A DNA stretch of 64,000 nucleotides from Lachnospiraceae bacterium (lineage in GTDB: Bacteria; Bacillota; Clostridia; Lachnospirales; Lachnospiraceae): positions 62,001-126,000 of the forward strand of contig CABJBM010000018.1 of the NCBI GenBank assembly GCA_902363835.1, given 5' to 3'. Each line of letters opens with the position of its first letter. The first letter of the stretch is position 1. Below the pieces are notes generated by a model. The model worked only from the letters and a program-made list of their open reading frames with translations, did not search any database and was not told where the DNA came from. Below are positions 1 through 8,382 of this stretch, piece by piece. A program made the translations under genes and the position numbers.

Positions 1-137
1 TCTGCCTTGGCAGTCCCTGCTGCAGTAGTTGTCTCCTCAGTTGGTTTGGCTGGTGCCGGTTCGCTCTTACCGCAGCCGGCCAAAAGTGAACAGACCAGGC
101 CTAAAGATAATGCGAAAACTCCAATTCTTTTCCTCAT
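1..137 (-). CDS. Solute-binding lipoprotein, N-terminal fragment
   Basis: Only the first 45 or so codons are inside the window; the rest lies to the left. The N-terminus is a bacterial lipoprotein signal: MRKR, a hydrophobic stretch, then the lipobox LLAGC, followed by a low-complexity linker rich in Pro, Thr, Glu and Ala. That layout is typical of extracellular solute-binding proteins of ABC importers in Gram-positive bacteria, but it also fits other lipoproteins. The ATG at 135-137 is preceded by a good GGAGGA ribosome site and a promoter at 195-223. The substrate cannot be told from this fragment. Confidence 0.6.
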   Translation of the reverse strand, partial: MRKRIGVFALSLGLVCSLLAGCGKSEPAPAKPTEETTTAAGTAKA

Positions 138-194
138 GATTGATTCTCCTCCTTTTTTGGTGATAGGTTTTCATGGCTTTATGTAGATGGCATC

Positions 195-223
195 ATCTTA
201 GCAAGTTTTCCTTATCAAGTCAA
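195..223 (-). promoter_or_regulatory. Sigma-A-type promoter for the lipoprotein gene
   Basis: On the minus strand TTGACT (218-223) and TAAGAT (195-200) are separated by 17 bp, 58 bp upstream of the lipoprotein start. The rest of the 138-435 gap is AT-rich and holds this promoter and the divergent one at 326-354. Confidence 0.55.
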
Positions 224-325
224 TAGGCATTTTAAACTTTTTTGTAAATTTTGTATCTTTTTTATTCCAATTATTGATTTTATTCGTATCCTTTCACCAC
301 TATACCATGAAAATTTTAAAACATA

Positions 326-354
326 TTTACATTTCCTCCATAGTGTCGTATAAT
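326..354 (+). promoter_or_regulatory. Sigma-A-type promoter for the sulfatase operon
   Basis: TTTACA (326-331), 17 bp, TATAAT (349-354). It predicts a leader of about 75 nt before the sulfatase start at 436. This is the only good sigma-A match between the two divergent genes on this strand. Confidence 0.6.
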
Positions 355-435
355 ACTTTTATTAAATTAGTAATTATTCCTTACTTTCTTTGCCGCGGAA
401 TGTACTAAATCAGATTTCACTTTCAGGAGGAGCTT

Positions 436-1899
436 ATGAAACAGCCGAATATTGTTCTAATTATGTGCGACCAGATGCGAGGAGACTGTATGGGAGTTGC
501 AGGGCACCCGGATGTTCAGACGCCGTATCTGGATTCCCTGGCCGCAGAGGGTACTTATTTCCCCAATGCCTACGCTTCCTGTCCAAGCTGCATCCCCTCC
601 AGGGCCGCTCTGTTTACAGGAATGAGCCAGGAGCGCCACGGCCGGGTGGGTTATCAGGACGGAATTGATTGGGATTATCCCAACATGCTTCCCCAGGTTT
701 TATCCCGCCACGGCTATCATACAGAGGCAGTGGGAAAACTTCACGTTCATCCACCTCTTCGCCGCTGCGGTTTCCATAACCTGACGCTTCATGACGGATA
801 TATCGGCTTTTACCGCAGGCCCAGCCTTCCAACCCGGCAAAACCAGCTTTATGGTGACAGCTACTTAAGGTGGCTGAAAGACCGGCACGGGAATGCAGCG
901 GATGTCAATGATACCGGCCTGGAATGCAATTCCTTCATCGCTTCGCCCTGGGTATATGACAGCATGTCCCACCCCACCAACTGGACGGTTACGGAAAGCA
1001 TCCGTTTCCTGGAGAAACGGGATCCTGATCTGCCCTTTTTCCTTATGACCTCCTTTGTAAGGCCCCACCCGCCCTTAGATGCTCCCTCGGAATATTTTGA
1101 TATCTACCGGAGCCGGAAGCTGGCGCCTCCTTCAGTGGGGACCTGGGAAGATTTTTCCCATAAGGCAAAGGATTATGAAGGGCTTTATGACTCTCCCTAT
1201 GGAACAAAGAATGATAAGCTTAAGCAGGATGCCATGATTGGCTACTATGCCTGCATTACTCATATGGATCACCAGATCGGGCGGCTTTTGCAGGCTCTTT
1301 ACAGGGAGGAGCTTTTAGAGGACAGTATCCTGATTTTCCTCTCGGATCATGGAGAACTGCTGTTTGATCACGGCCTGTTCCGGAAAGTACAGCCTTATCA
1401 GGGCAGCATCCGGATCCCCATGATCGTCCGTGTAGGGAAGAACCTGTTTCCAGGCAAAACCCAGATCCCGGTTTCCAGGGACCTGGTGGAATTGAGGGAC
1501 ATCATGCCAACCATCTTAGATTCCCTGAACCTTCCTGTTCCTGATGAAGCCGATGGGCAAAGTTTTTTCCCCTCCCTGTTTGGAGAAACCGGCTTTGACA
1601 GGGAATACCTTCACGGGGAGCACAGCGGCGGGGAAATATCAAACCACTTTATCGTCACCCCCACGGACAAATATATCTGGTACAGCCAGACCGGGGATGA
1701 GCATTATTTCCGGCTGGACCAGGACCCAAAGGAGCTTTGCGACTTAATCCATGATCCCGGCTGCAGGGAACGGATTGACTGTCTGAGAGGCCGTCTCGTG
1801 GAAACCTTAAAGGACCGGGAGGAGGGCTATTCCGACGGTATTTCCCTGATTCCGGGGAAAAAGCCGGTGTTTAAGCTGGCAAACATATTTTATAAATAG
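436..1899 (+). CDS. Sulfatase (type I, formylglycine-dependent)
   Basis: This is a 487-residue sulfatase of the alkaline-phosphatase superfamily. The metal-binding N-terminus (NIVLIMCDQMRGD) is followed by the signature CIPSRAALFTG, where Cys52 in CxPSR is the residue converted to formylglycine by an anaerobic radical-SAM maturase; no maturase gene is in this window. A later SDHGELLFDHG block supplies further metal ligands. No signal peptide is visible, so the enzyme probably works in the cytoplasm on imported sulfated sugars or sulfate esters. The start is set by AGGAGG just upstream. It is the first gene of an operon with a ROK regulator and an OPA-like transporter, which suggests uptake and desulfation of one small substrate. 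The substrate is unknown. Confidence 0.88.
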   Translation: MKQPNIVLIMCDQMRGDCMGVAGHPDVQTPYLDSLAAEGTYFPNAYASCPSCIPSRAALFTGMSQERHGRVGYQDGIDWDYPNMLPQVLSRHGYHTEAVGKLHVHPPLRRCGFHNLTLHDGYIGFYRRPSLPTRQNQLYGDSYLRWLKDRHGNAADVNDTGLECNSFIASPWVYDSMSHPTNWTVTESIRFLEKRDPDLPFFLMTSFVRPHPPLDAPSEYFDIYRSRKLAPPSVGTWEDFSHKAKDYEGLYDSPYGTKNDKLKQDAMIGYYACITHMDHQIGRLLQALYREELLEDSILIFLSDHGELLFDHGLFRKVQPYQGSIRIPMIVRVGKNLFPGKTQIPVSRDLVELRDIMPTILDSLNLPVPDEADGQSFFPSLFGETGFDREYLHGEHSGGEISNHFIVTPTDKYIWYSQTGDEHYFRLDQDPKELCDLIHDPGCRERIDCLRGRLVETLKDREEGYSDGISLIPGKKPVFKLANIFYK

Positions 1900-1907
1900 G
1901 AGCGCTT

Positions 1908-3083
1908 ATGAAAAAAACAGTAAATCTCAGCCATGTCCGTACAATCAACCAAAGGGCTATCTTAGACGCCATTTTTCAGAAAGGCGACACTTCCAAGGCT
2001 CAATTGGCCCGCATGCTGGACATGAGCAAACCATCCATGGCTGACAATGTGGCGGCTCTTCTGCAAATCGGCATTATTAAAGAAATCGGCGAAGGAGCTT
2101 GTTCCAGCGGGGGCGGCAGAAAACCGACGCTTCTGGGTTTCTGCGATGATTTTAAATACATTATTGTAATGGATTTTCAATACCAGCATTCATATTTCTG
2201 CTTAAGCGATTTAAGAGGTACCATTATCAACCAGTTTACCATTCAGCAGACTCCCACCGCTGATTTGAATTCCTGGATTACCATGTGCATCAATGCGGTA
2301 TCCATGCTCATGGCCTCCCAGTGCATTACCCATCAGGACTTAGCAGCTATTGCCGTATCCGCTCCTGGTATCCTCAATGATAATGACAAAAATTATATTG
2401 TCAGCTCCAAATACGGGGATTTTAACGTGGGACAGATGGAGGAACGCCTTACAGAGGCTTTTCCTGTCCCTGTCCTGATTAAGAACAGCGCCAATGCTTC
2501 CGTTCTGGGAGAATGGTGCTGCGGAGGCGGCCGGGACTGCAGCCATCTGGCCTTTATAAGCTGCGGCCAGGGCGTGGGCGCGGGTATTCTGTTAAACGGA
2601 AGGCTGCACGAGGGAAACCATCTGGCAGCAGGTGAAATCGGTTTTTGCATTACCCCGGAAAGCCTTACCTCAAAAAATGCTTCCTTAGAAAACCGAATCT
2701 GCATTGACTCCATACTCAGACAGCTTAACCATGACTGCCAGGGCCAGCCTGCAACCTTCCCTGATATGATCAAACGGTACCAGGCGCAGGATCCCCAGGT
2801 GACTGCCCTGGTGGATCTTATCAGCATTGAGTTAGGATGTGCGGTCTGCAACCTTTTGTCCGTCATTGACTGTGAACTGGTGATCATCGGCGGCGACTAC
2901 CTGGCTTTTGAGGAACAGCTGATTCCAAAGATACAAAAAATCGTTGACGATCATGCTGCTATCCCTGTTCCTGTCATCCCGTCAAGGCTGGGAGAAAAGG
3001 CATCTGTGCTGGGCCTGATTGCCACCAGCCGGGAATTTTATTTTAAGCAGATTTGTACCAGAACCGTTGGGGATGAGCAATGA
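1908..3083 (+). CDS. ROK family transcriptional regulator
   Basis: The protein (391 aa) has an N-terminal winged-helix domain (about residues 10-60, KAQLARMLDMSKPSMADNVAALL) fused to a ROK sugar-kinase-like domain with the phosphate-loop-like segment GQGVGAGILLNG and the AAGEIGF motif. ROK repressors of the NagC/XylR type sense sugars or phosphorylated sugars. It begins 8 bp after the sulfatase stop and its stop overlaps the transporter start (ATGA), so the three genes are co-transcribed. The most economical reading is a local repressor of its own operon responding to the desulfated sugar. The CxCGxxGC zinc motif of many ROK proteins was not seen. Confidence 0.85.
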   Translation: MKKTVNLSHVRTINQRAILDAIFQKGDTSKAQLARMLDMSKPSMADNVAALLQIGIIKEIGEGACSSGGGRKPTLLGFCDDFKYIIVMDFQYQHSYFCLSDLRGTIINQFTIQQTPTADLNSWITMCINAVSMLMASQCITHQDLAAIAVSAPGILNDNDKNYIVSSKYGDFNVGQMEERLTEAFPVPVLIKNSANASVLGEWCCGGGRDCSHLAFISCGQGVGAGILLNGRLHEGNHLAAGEIGFCITPESLTSKNASLENRICIDSILRQLNHDCQGQPATFPDMIKRYQAQDPQVTALVDLISIELGCAVCNLLSVIDCELVIIGGDYLAFEEQLIPKIQKIVDDHAAIPVPVIPSRLGEKASVLGLIATSREFYFKQICTRTVGDEQ

Positions 3084-4300
3084 AAAAGCATCGTATCCTG
3101 TTCCTTTTATGCTGGATCGCCTACTTTTCCACCTACATCGGACGGCAAAACTACACTGCCTCCATGTCGGAAATCATTGCAGCAGAAGGCTATTTAAACC
3201 GCACCTGCGGGCTGGTGGGCACCGGGTTTTTCATCACTTATGGATTTGGACAGATTATCAGCGGGTTTCTGGGAGACCGTTTTTCCCCCAAATGGATGAT
3301 TTTTACGGGGATTTTCCTCTCCTCACTATCCAACCTTTCCATGTGCTTTCTCACCTCACCGGAAACCATGACAGCGGTCTGGTGTCTCAATGGGGCCGCC
3401 CAGTCCATGACCTGGTCTCCCCTGCTGCGCATCTTCTCGGAATACCTTCCGCAGGAGGAACAGAAAACAGCCTGCGTCAATATTGCCACCACTTATCCGG
3501 CAGCCGTATTCCTCATCTATCCCCTATGCTCCTTCCTGATCTATGTTTCCGGCTGGAGGATGGTGTTTCTGGTATCAGGGGGCTTTATGCTGGCAGTATC
3601 CCTTCTCTGGGCCTTAGGTTTTACCAGGCTGGAAGGATTATATCCGAAAAGAGAGCGCAGCTGCAGCAGGAAGTCTATGGACCAGTACGGCACCAATACC
3701 CGGGACTTCCGGGTTACGGGAAACCTGATTCTGCTCCTATCTCTGGCAGGCTTTCTTCTGACCATTCAGGGAGCCCTTCGGGACGGAGTGACGGGCTGGG
3801 TGCCATCTTACCTTTCCAGCACCTATGAGGTGGGAACCTTTATCGCTATTTTTGCCACCACCTTTCTCCCGTTTATCAACCTGTTTGGCGTATACTTTGC
3901 CAATCTGATTTACCGGAAAGGAAAGAAAAACGAATTGGAAACCACTGTGATCCTGTTTGTGATCTCATTTTTTTCAATTCTCTTTTTGATAATTTTTGAA
4001 GGGGTGTCCCTGGTTTTCTTTGCCGTAACAACCTCTTGTATGATGGGCATCAATGTGATGCTGGTCAGCTTTATCCCTTCCTATTTTATCCGCTTTGGCA
4101 AGGTGTCCACCATCTCCGGCCTGCTCAATTCCACGGTCTATATAGGAAGCAGCCTGGCTGTCTATGGGCTGGGAACTCTGGCGGATTCTGCGGGCTGGTC
4201 CTTTATCCTGAAATTTTTGTGCATGGTGGCAGCAACAGGAATCCTGGGAAGTCTGATATGTGTTCCGCGGTGGGGGAAATTTCTGAGGGAGAACAGATAG
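3080..4300 (+). CDS. MFS transporter, OPA-like
   Basis: A 406-residue polytopic membrane protein with about 12 hydrophobic segments. The first helix region IAYFSTYIGRQNYTASMSEI resembles organophosphate:phosphate antiporters (GlpT/UhpT, pattern YxxR-N-[FY]), and a loop with GDRFSPKWM follows helices 2-3 as in MFS proteins. The start overlaps the regulator stop by 4 bp, indicating translational coupling. In context it likely imports the sulfated or phosphorylated substrate of the sulfatase. Assignment to OPA rather than another MFS family is by resemblance of helix 1 only. Confidence 0.8.
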   Translation: MKKHRILFLLCWIAYFSTYIGRQNYTASMSEIIAAEGYLNRTCGLVGTGFFITYGFGQIISGFLGDRFSPKWMIFTGIFLSSLSNLSMCFLTSPETMTAVWCLNGAAQSMTWSPLLRIFSEYLPQEEQKTACVNIATTYPAAVFLIYPLCSFLIYVSGWRMVFLVSGGFMLAVSLLWALGFTRLEGLYPKRERSCSRKSMDQYGTNTRDFRVTGNLILLLSLAGFLLTIQGALRDGVTGWVPSYLSSTYEVGTFIAIFATTFLPFINLFGVYFANLIYRKGKKNELETTVILFVISFFSILFLIIFEGVSLVFFAVTTSCMMGINVMLVSFIPSYFIRFGKVSTISGLLNSTVYIGSSLAVYGLGTLADSAGWSFILKFLCMVAATGILGSLICVPRWGKFLRENR

Positions 4301-4385
4301 CCGGTTGTCCGGCAAGAGTGGCGTTATTCGTGAGAAGGCTGAAATGTATATAGTTGTTAAAATGCAAACAAAGGATAAAAAGTAA

Positions 4386-4414
4386 GGCTGTTGGGTTTTT
4401 TCCAACAGTCTTTT
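4386..4414 (+). terminator. Rho-independent terminator of the sulfatase operon
   Basis: Nine-pair stem (4386-4394 with 4402-4410, one G-U), 7-nt loop, followed by a T run. It sits 86 bp after the transporter stop. Confidence 0.75.
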
Positions 4415-4501
4415 CCTATATTTTGCCCTTATCAATATGACAAACAATGGAAATGTAAAAAAACAGTTCCAGTTTATATAAAGTTTAGGTTAAGTCCAAC
4501 A

Positions 4502-4522
4502 CAAGGTTGATTGTAAACCTTG
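4502..4522 (+). promoter_or_regulatory. Palindromic operator candidate
   Basis: Perfect 7-bp inverted repeat CAAGGTT / AACCTTG separated by 7 bp. It overlaps the -35 element of the amidohydrolase promoter, a position suited to repression. No cognate regulator is adjacent. Confidence 0.45.
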
Positions 4523-4540
4523 AAAACCGAAACGTATAAT
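4511..4540 (+). promoter_or_regulatory. Sigma-A-type promoter of the amidohydrolase gene
   Basis: TTGTAA (4511-4516), 18 bp, TATAAT (4535-4540). The -10 overlaps an in-frame ATG at 4539, which rules that codon out as the start and supports the ATG at 4602. Confidence 0.55.
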
Positions 4541-4601
4541 GGGGGCAATCCTGCCGCTTACGGCGGCAGAAATTAAGCAAAAAGAGAGGTTGAGAAAAGT
4601 T

Positions 4602-6443
4602 ATGAAAAAACAATTCGTGAGTATGCTGCTTACAGCAGCAATGGTTGCATCCCTGACGGCATGCGCCGGCAGTGCCGGAAGCGCCAAGAGCAGCACAAAG
4701 ACCCCGGACCCAGGCAGTACCCAGGCTCCGGAAACGAAACATGCAGAAGAAAATACAAAAGCCGCAAATACGGATAAAGCAGACTTAGTACTAAAAAACG
4801 GTTTGATCCAGACCATGACAGATGAGAAAAGCATTGCACAGGCTATAGCCATCCGCGGCAATGAAATCGTTTATGTTGGCGATGACAAAGGGATCGAAAA
4901 GTATGTGTCCGGCGAAACAAAGGTCATTGATTTAAAAGGGCAGATGGTAACCCCCGGGTTCATGGACGGGCATGTCCACGCTCCCGGATTCTGGATTGAT
5001 AAGCTTTATAATATTGATCTCAGCCAATGTAAAAACAATGATGAGTATTTAAAAGTAATTAAAGAATTTGTCAGCGCTCATCCGGAAATGGAATATTATG
5101 AAGGAAGCCCCTTTATGCTCAATCCCTATCAGCAGGCCGACGGCAGCAATCCTGGCCCCCAGAAAGAAGACTTAGACGCCATTAGCCCGGATAAGCCCAT
5201 AGTGATTACCGACTCCTCCCATCATGCGGTTTGGGTCAATTCTGCCGCTCTTAAGCTTGCGGGCATCACAAAGGACACTCCTGATCCCCAGGGAGGGCTT
5301 ATCAAACGCCATGAAAACGGAGACCCCACCGGAATGCTTAATGACTCCGCTGCAGATCTGGTCCTTTCCAAACTGCCTGAAAAGGAAATCACGGATGACA
5401 TGATAACCACAGCTTTTGAAAAGTTTCAGGAAGAATGTAATTCTTACGGAATCACAGGCATTACAGGTATCACAGGAATTGGGACCATAGCCAAGCCCGA
5501 ACAAATCCGTTCCATTGATAAGGCCGGTAAATTGACGCTCCGCATCAGATTAGTTCCCTTTGTAGGCATTTCCAGCACTCCGGAAGAAGCGGTTTCTGAG
5601 GCCAAAAGCATTAAAGCCAATGATACGCCAATGGTTAAGGGAGGCACTGTAAAGCTGTTTTATGACGGTGTTACTGAAGGAGCTACCGCGGTCATGCTGA
5701 AGCCATACACGGAAGCTGCAGGAAAAGGCAAAGACTGGTACGGCGAACCGGTATGGAACCCGGATAAATTTAACGAAATGGTAAAGGCCCTTGACCAGGC
5801 GGGAATTCAGATTCATGTCCATGCCATTGGCGACGGCGCTGTTAAAGGCACCCTTGATGCATTTGAGGCAGCCCAAAAGGCAAACGGCGTCCATGATTCA
5901 CGTTTTACCATGACCCATGTATGCGCCATTCAGGACAGTGATATTAAGCGTATGGCGGACTTGAAAGTGGTTGCTGCTCTCCAATTCTTATGGATGTACA
6001 ATGATCCCTTCTGCCAGCTTGAGGCCGCTTATGTGGGAGAGGACCGTGCCTTTGCTTTTTATCCTACAAAGAACATGAAAAATGCAGGATGCATAATCTC
6101 CGGTGCCAGTGACGGTCCTGTTTCTCCTTTTAATGTGCTTGACGAAATTGAGACAGGTGTCACCCGCAACAGCCCCTATGCCGGAGAAGACAATACGGAT
6201 ATGCACCGCTGGCCGGAGCAGGCTTTAACGCCTTATGAAATGCTTGAAGCATATACAAAAAACGTTGCTTACGAAAACTTTGAGGAAAAAGAAATAGGCA
6301 CCATTGAGACCGGCAAAAAAGCGGATCTGGTGGTCCTCAGCCAGAACATCATCACCTGCGACCCGGCTGCAATTTCCGATACCAAAATCCTATACACCAT
6401 CTCTGATGGGCGTATCGTTTACAGCGGACAGGTGGTTAAATAA
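4602..6443 (+). CDS. Lipoprotein amidohydrolase (YtcJ-like, amidohydrolase 3 family)
   Basis: A 613-residue metal-dependent hydrolase. After a lipoprotein signal (MKKQFVSMLL..., lipobox LTAC) and a Ser/Thr/Glu-rich linker comes the amidohydrolase fold: DLVLKNGLIQTM, the metal motif GFMDGHVHAPG (HxH), a mid-domain IHVHAIGDGAV, MTHVCAIQ, and the late SGASDGPVSP aspartate. These match the YtcJ / N-substituted formamide deformylase group (PF07969), which hydrolyse amide or related C-N bonds; the substrate here is unknown. Most relatives are cytoplasmic, so a membrane-anchored extracellular version is noteworthy. An earlier in-frame ATG at 4539 overlaps the promoter; the ATG at 4602 has GAGAGGTTGAG upstream and gives the signal peptide. 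It is monocistronic between two terminators. Confidence 0.82.
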   Translation: MKKQFVSMLLTAAMVASLTACAGSAGSAKSSTKTPDPGSTQAPETKHAEENTKAANTDKADLVLKNGLIQTMTDEKSIAQAIAIRGNEIVYVGDDKGIEKYVSGETKVIDLKGQMVTPGFMDGHVHAPGFWIDKLYNIDLSQCKNNDEYLKVIKEFVSAHPEMEYYEGSPFMLNPYQQADGSNPGPQKEDLDAISPDKPIVITDSSHHAVWVNSAALKLAGITKDTPDPQGGLIKRHENGDPTGMLNDSAADLVLSKLPEKEITDDMITTAFEKFQEECNSYGITGITGITGIGTIAKPEQIRSIDKAGKLTLRIRLVPFVGISSTPEEAVSEAKSIKANDTPMVKGGTVKLFYDGVTEGATAVMLKPYTEAAGKGKDWYGEPVWNPDKFNEMVKALDQAGIQIHVHAIGDGAVKGTLDAFEAAQKANGVHDSRFTMTHVCAIQDSDIKRMADLKVVAALQFLWMYNDPFCQLEAAYVGEDRAFAFYPTKNMKNAGCIISGASDGPVSPFNVLDEIETGVTRNSPYAGEDNTDMHRWPEQALTPYEMLEAYTKNVAYENFEEKEIGTIETGKKADLVVLSQNIITCDPAAISDTKILYTISDGRIVYSGQVVK

Positions 6444-6490
6444 CCGGGCAGATTTCCTTATTTACATAGGAGTCAGCTCTTTCAAATTAA

Positions 6491-6524
6491 AACAGGCTGC
6501 CGGATATTCTCCGGCAGCCTGTTT
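6491..6524 (+). terminator. Strong terminator after the amidohydrolase gene
   Basis: Perfect 13-bp stem AACAGGCTGCCGG / CCGGCAGCCTGTT with a 7-nt loop, flanked by A and T runs so it could act in both directions. Confidence 0.8.
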
Positions 6525-6551
6525 GCCCATACATACCAGGTGCACAGCAGC

Positions 6552-6576
6552 AAAAAAGACCGGGCTTCCCGGTCCT
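6552..6576 (-). terminator. Terminator of efp
   Basis: Stem GACCGGG / CCCGGTC (6558-6564 with 6568-6574) followed on the minus strand by a six-T run. It lies 13 bp after the efp stop. Confidence 0.75.
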
Positions 6577-6588
6577 TTTACTTTCTGA

Positions 6589-7146
6589 TTAAACTCTGGA
6601 CAGGTATTCACCTGTACGTGTATCAATCTTAATTTTGTCACCCTGATCAACAAATAATGGCACATATACCACTGCACCGGTTTCAACCGTAGCAGGCTTG
6701 GTAGCGCCCTGGGCAGTATCGCCTTTGAATCCCGGCTCTGTATCTGTAATAACCAGTTCCACGAATAACGGAGGCTCTACGGAATACACTTTACCATTAT
6801 AAGAGCATACCTTAACCGTCTCATTCTCTTTCACAAACTTTAACGCATCACCGATTACATCCGGCGCTAATGCTACCTGCTCATAGGTACTTGTATCCAT
6901 AAAGTTATGAAGATCGCCATCGGCATACAGATACTGCATGTCTAATCTGTCGATTCTTGCCTGTGGGAACTTTTCTGTCGGGCGGAATGTGCGCTCTACA
7001 ACGCCACCGTTTACCACATCTTTAATCTTAGTTCTTACGAACGCAGCACCCTTTCCAGGTTTTACATGCTGGAACTCCATAATCTGATATACAGTACCCT
7101 CGATCTCCAATGTGATACCGTTTCTAAAATCACCCGCTGATATCAT
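6589..7146 (-). CDS. efp: Elongation factor P
   Basis: A 185-residue protein with the full EF-P layout: an N-terminal KOW-like domain ([21 protein letters not shown]), the modification loop [12 protein letters not shown] with Lys32 at the tip, and C-terminal OB domains ending in [14 protein letters not shown] binds stalled ribosomes and helps peptide-bond formation at proline stretches. It has its own promoter (7188-7216) and terminator, so although it follows aroQ on the same strand it is probably transcribed independently. The start ATG at 7144-7146 has GGAGGAATATC upstream. Confidence 0.97.
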   Translation of the reverse strand: MISAGDFRNGITLEIEGTVYQIMEFQHVKPGKGAAFVRTKIKDVVNGGVVERTFRPTEKFPQARIDRLDMQYLYADGDLHNFMDTSTYEQVALAPDVIGDALKFVKENETVKVCSYNGKVYSVEPPLFVELVITDTEPGFKGDTAQGATKPATVETGAVVYVPLFVDQGDKIKIDTRTGEYLSRV

Positions 7147-7187
7147 AAATGATATTCCTCCTTGAATTTCTCTTCTTAACCTTTTAT

Positions 7188-7216
7188 ATTCTATACTATA
7201 ATAAATACATTTTCAA
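7188..7216 (-). promoter_or_regulatory. Sigma-A-type promoter of efp
   Basis: Minus-strand TTGAAA (7211-7216), 17 bp, TAGAAT (7188-7193). A perfect 9-bp hairpin (7229-7237 with 7251-7259) just upstream at the aroQ stop has no T run and may mark the aroQ transcript end. Confidence 0.6.
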
Positions 7217-7257
7217 CCGTTTTTTACAAATCTCTCCCTTTTCTTTGATTGGAGAGA

Positions 7258-7686
7258 TTATTTCCCTGTTAAAAAATCCATTGCCAGAACATATCCTTTA
7301 AGTCCCAGGCCAACCACCTGCCCGGTACAAACAGGAGCAGTCACCGATGTATGGCGGAATTCCTCCCTTTTATGGACATTGGATATATGGACTTCAATCT
7401 TTGGAATCTCTATGGAACCCAGGGCATCTCTTACGGCATAGCTATAATGGGTAAAAGCTCCGGGATTGATAATAATCCCTTCTGTGCCATTGTGATATGC
7501 CTCCTGAATCTTGTCGATGATCCCGCCTTCATAATTGCTCTGATAGACCTCCAGTTCATGACCTTCCTGCCGGGCTTTTTCCTCCAGCATAGATACAAGC
7601 GCCTGATAATCCTCTGTTCCGTATATCCCCTTTTCACGGATTCCTAAAAAATTCAGATTCGGCCCGTTTAATACAAGAATTTTCAT
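7258..7686 (-). CDS. aroQ: 3-dehydroquinate dehydratase, type II
   Basis: A 142-residue type II dehydroquinase of the shikimate pathway, converting 3-dehydroquinate to 3-dehydroshikimate in the cytoplasm. Recognisable motifs are LNGPNLNFLGIRE, the lid Tyr in GIYGTEDY, INPGAFTHYSYAVRDAL, EVHISNVHKREEFRHTS and the catalytic His region. Length is normal for the family. The ATG has GGTAGGAGGAT immediately upstream, and its leader carries the 21-nt core at 7700-7720 that recurs before the DUF4364 gene. Confidence 0.96.
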   Translation of the reverse strand: MKILVLNGPNLNFLGIREKGIYGTEDYQALVSMLEEKARQEGHELEVYQSNYEGGIIDKIQEAYHNGTEGIIINPGAFTHYSYAVRDALGSIEIPKIEVHISNVHKREEFRHTSVTAPVCTGQVVGLGLKGYVLAMDFLTGK

Positions 7687-7699
7687 ATCCTCCTACCGC

Positions 7700-7720
7700 C
7701 TTTCCTGCCCACGTTTTTTG
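7700..7720 (-). repeat. Dispersed 21-nt core motif in the aroQ leader
   Basis: Read on the minus strand this is C, six A, CGTGGGCAGGAAAG, ending 14 nt before the aroQ start. The identical 21 nt occur in the third unit of the 52-bp tandem repeat at 60005-60157, also directly before a start codon. Confidence 0.7.
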
Positions 7721-7865
7721 CGTAAAGGCGCCCACAAATCACGGAGCTCTTTTGTATGTTTCCTGCAGCCTTTGGATCAGCCGGCTTGTCCGGTCCGTCT
7801 CATCCGTATTATAACCGGCTGAGCGGTCTTTTACCCGCCGGAAATGTTCCTTCCTTTGATGGGGC

Positions 7866-8375
7866 TCATTTTTGTTTTTTCTTATCCCTGTGGTAAAAAT
7901 ACAGCACCACCGCTTCTAAAAATCGTTTTAACACAATCTGGATTTCTTCTTTTGGATGAATCGGCTTAACCAGTATGCTGCGGATTCCGGCTCTTTTAGC
8001 TCCATAAACATCGGTAAAAAGCTGATCTCCCACAAACACCGTCTGTTTTGGATCCGTTCCCATTAATTCCATGGCCCTTAGGTACCCTTTTCTTCCCGGC
8101 TTGTTTCCTTTGTAAATATAGCGGGGACTTCCGGCAGCTCTTGCAAAGGAAGCCACTCTTGGCTCCTTGTTATTGGAAAGGAGGCAGGTTTCCAGCCCAA
8201 GCTCGTGCAGACGCAAAAACAGCTTCTTTGTCCTTTCATCCGCAGGTGCGCCATGAGGCACCAGAGTATTGTCAATGTCAAAAACCACGCCTCTGATCCC
8301 ACCCTCATATAATTCCTCAAAGGGTATGTCATATGCAGAAGCAGCATCTTCATCCGGATAAAATTTTTTAAACAT
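7866..8375 (-). CDS. YqeG family HAD IIIA-type phosphatase
   Basis: A 169-residue HAD-superfamily phosphatase. The nucleophile motif is GVVFDIDNTLVPHGA (Asp-x-Asp-x-Thr), motif II is the SNN segment in CLLSNNKEPR, the lysine is in the IYKGNKPGRKGY block, and the last acidic motif is VFVGDQLFTDVYGAKRAG. YqeG proteins are cytoplasmic and often lie near shikimate or ribosome-assembly genes; the substrate is not established. It starts 7 bp after the nrdR stop with AGGAGATCT upstream. The -1 frame stays open for 44 codons beyond the stop (down to 7739); see findings. Confidence 0.9.
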   Translation of the reverse strand: MFKKFYPDEDAASAYDIPFEELYEGGIRGVVFDIDNTLVPHGAPADERTKKLFLRLHELGLETCLLSNNKEPRVASFARAAGSPRYIYKGNKPGRKGYLRAMELMGTDPKQTVFVGDQLFTDVYGAKRAGIRSILVKPIHPKEEIQIVLKRFLEAVVLYFYHRDKKKQK

Positions 8376-8382
8376 AGATCTC

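Noticed and set aside
3019..3828. 269-residue frame overlapping the OPA-like transporter on the same strand
   Set aside because: Shadow frame; starts inside the ROK gene and has no family resemblance.
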